DNA from: an uncultured Bacilli bacterium
Lineage (GTDB): Bacteria; Bacillota_I; Bacilli_A; RF39; UBA660
NCBI GenBank assembly: GCA_947593275.1
Contig: CANQDN010000021.1
Span: forward strand, 1 to 13,270
Direction: 5' to 3'
DNA: 13,270 bases
Shown here: piece by piece, positions 13,101 to 13,270 of the stretch
Layout of the letters: each line of letters starts with the position of its first letter
How positions within the stretch are numbered: the stretch's first letter is position 1
Position numbers and translations under genes: made by a program
Notes under the pieces: generated by a model
What the model saw: only the letters and a program-made list of their open reading frames with translations
Told to the model about the DNA's origin: nothing
The model's database searches: none

Positions 13101-13270
13101 TTATTCACCGTTTGCAGGACCTTCACCAGCTGGATAACGACATGTTCCAGACCAAACTTCAGAATCACCTTCATAAGCTTTACATCCAGTACAAACATTA
13201 GTGTTACCATTCATCTTACAATTCTCTGCTTCACAATAAGCCATTGAACAATATGTATTTGCTTGGATAC
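13101..13270 (-). CDS. Cys-rich protein, tandem paralogue of the next gene (5' end off the window)
   Basis: The minus strand is open from the right edge to TAA at 13101-13103, giving 55 C-terminal residues that start IQANTYCSMAYCEAENC. Six Cys are visible. The motifs N-T-x-C-x-M-A-x-C and G-x-C-x-[IY]-P-A-G-E align with the 84-aa protein downstream, and 14 identical bases (CTTCACCAGCTGGA) lie 240 bp apart in the two genes. The N-terminal anchor expected from the paralogue is beyond the edge. The next gene starts 25 bp downstream behind AGGAGG, so the two share an operon. Confidence 0.75.
   Translation of the reverse strand, partial: IQANTYCSMAYCEAENCKMNGNTNVCTGCKAYEGDSEVWSGTCRYPAGEGPANGE

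Overview
This AT-rich window (G+C well under 35% by eye) looks like part of a low-GC, Gram-positive-type (monoderm) bacterium, probably an uncultured member of the Bacilli/Erysipelotrichia/RF39 neighbourhood. That placement is inference from gene content and base composition only. TGA is used as a stop: it ends tadB and the MinD-like gene inside ATGA overlaps. The standard bacterial code therefore applies, not the Mycoplasma code. Many start codons follow a GGTGA(T)-type Shine-Dalgarno sequence.

Layout from left to right. (1) 1-76: the extreme right end of an IS3-family insertion sequence, with the last 12 codons of its transposase and a terminal inverted repeat. (2) 104-2827: ferrous-iron uptake genes feoA-feoB (minus strand), divergent from an MntR-type metalloregulator. 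A candidate DtxR/MntR operator lies between them. (3) 2817-7690: a compact seven-gene operon on the minus strand, flp pilin - tadE - tadG-like - MinD/TadZ-like ATPase - tadA - tadB - tadC. It is driven by a strong sigma-A-like promoter (TTGACT, 17 bp, TATCAT). This is a monoderm-type Tad (tight adherence) pilus locus. No secretin, RcpC/CpaB or prepilin peptidase lies in the window. (4) 7779-8604: a small plus-strand island with a DUF192 protein and a double-HTH (XRE) regulator broken by a single-base frameshift. (5) 8615-10740: obg GTPase behind an unrecognised membrane-anchored protein, with its own extended -10 promoter. (6) 10751-13270: the 3' end of a second minus-strand operon that runs in from beyond the right edge. 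It holds two tandem Cys-rich anchored mini-proteins, two paralogous pilin-like proteins and a TadZ/CpaE-like protein with a degenerate P-loop, and ends at a rho-independent terminator.

How the parts may work together: TadA powers, TadB and TadC form the inner-membrane platform for, and the MinD-like protein probably positions, a machine that polymerises Flp with TadE/TadG-like minor pilins. The right-hand operon carries a separate, divergent set of short-leader, single-TM, Cys-containing proteins plus its own TadZ-like protein. It could be an accessory set for the same pilus or the tail of a second Tad-like machine. This is the least explained part of the window and the best candidate for something undescribed.
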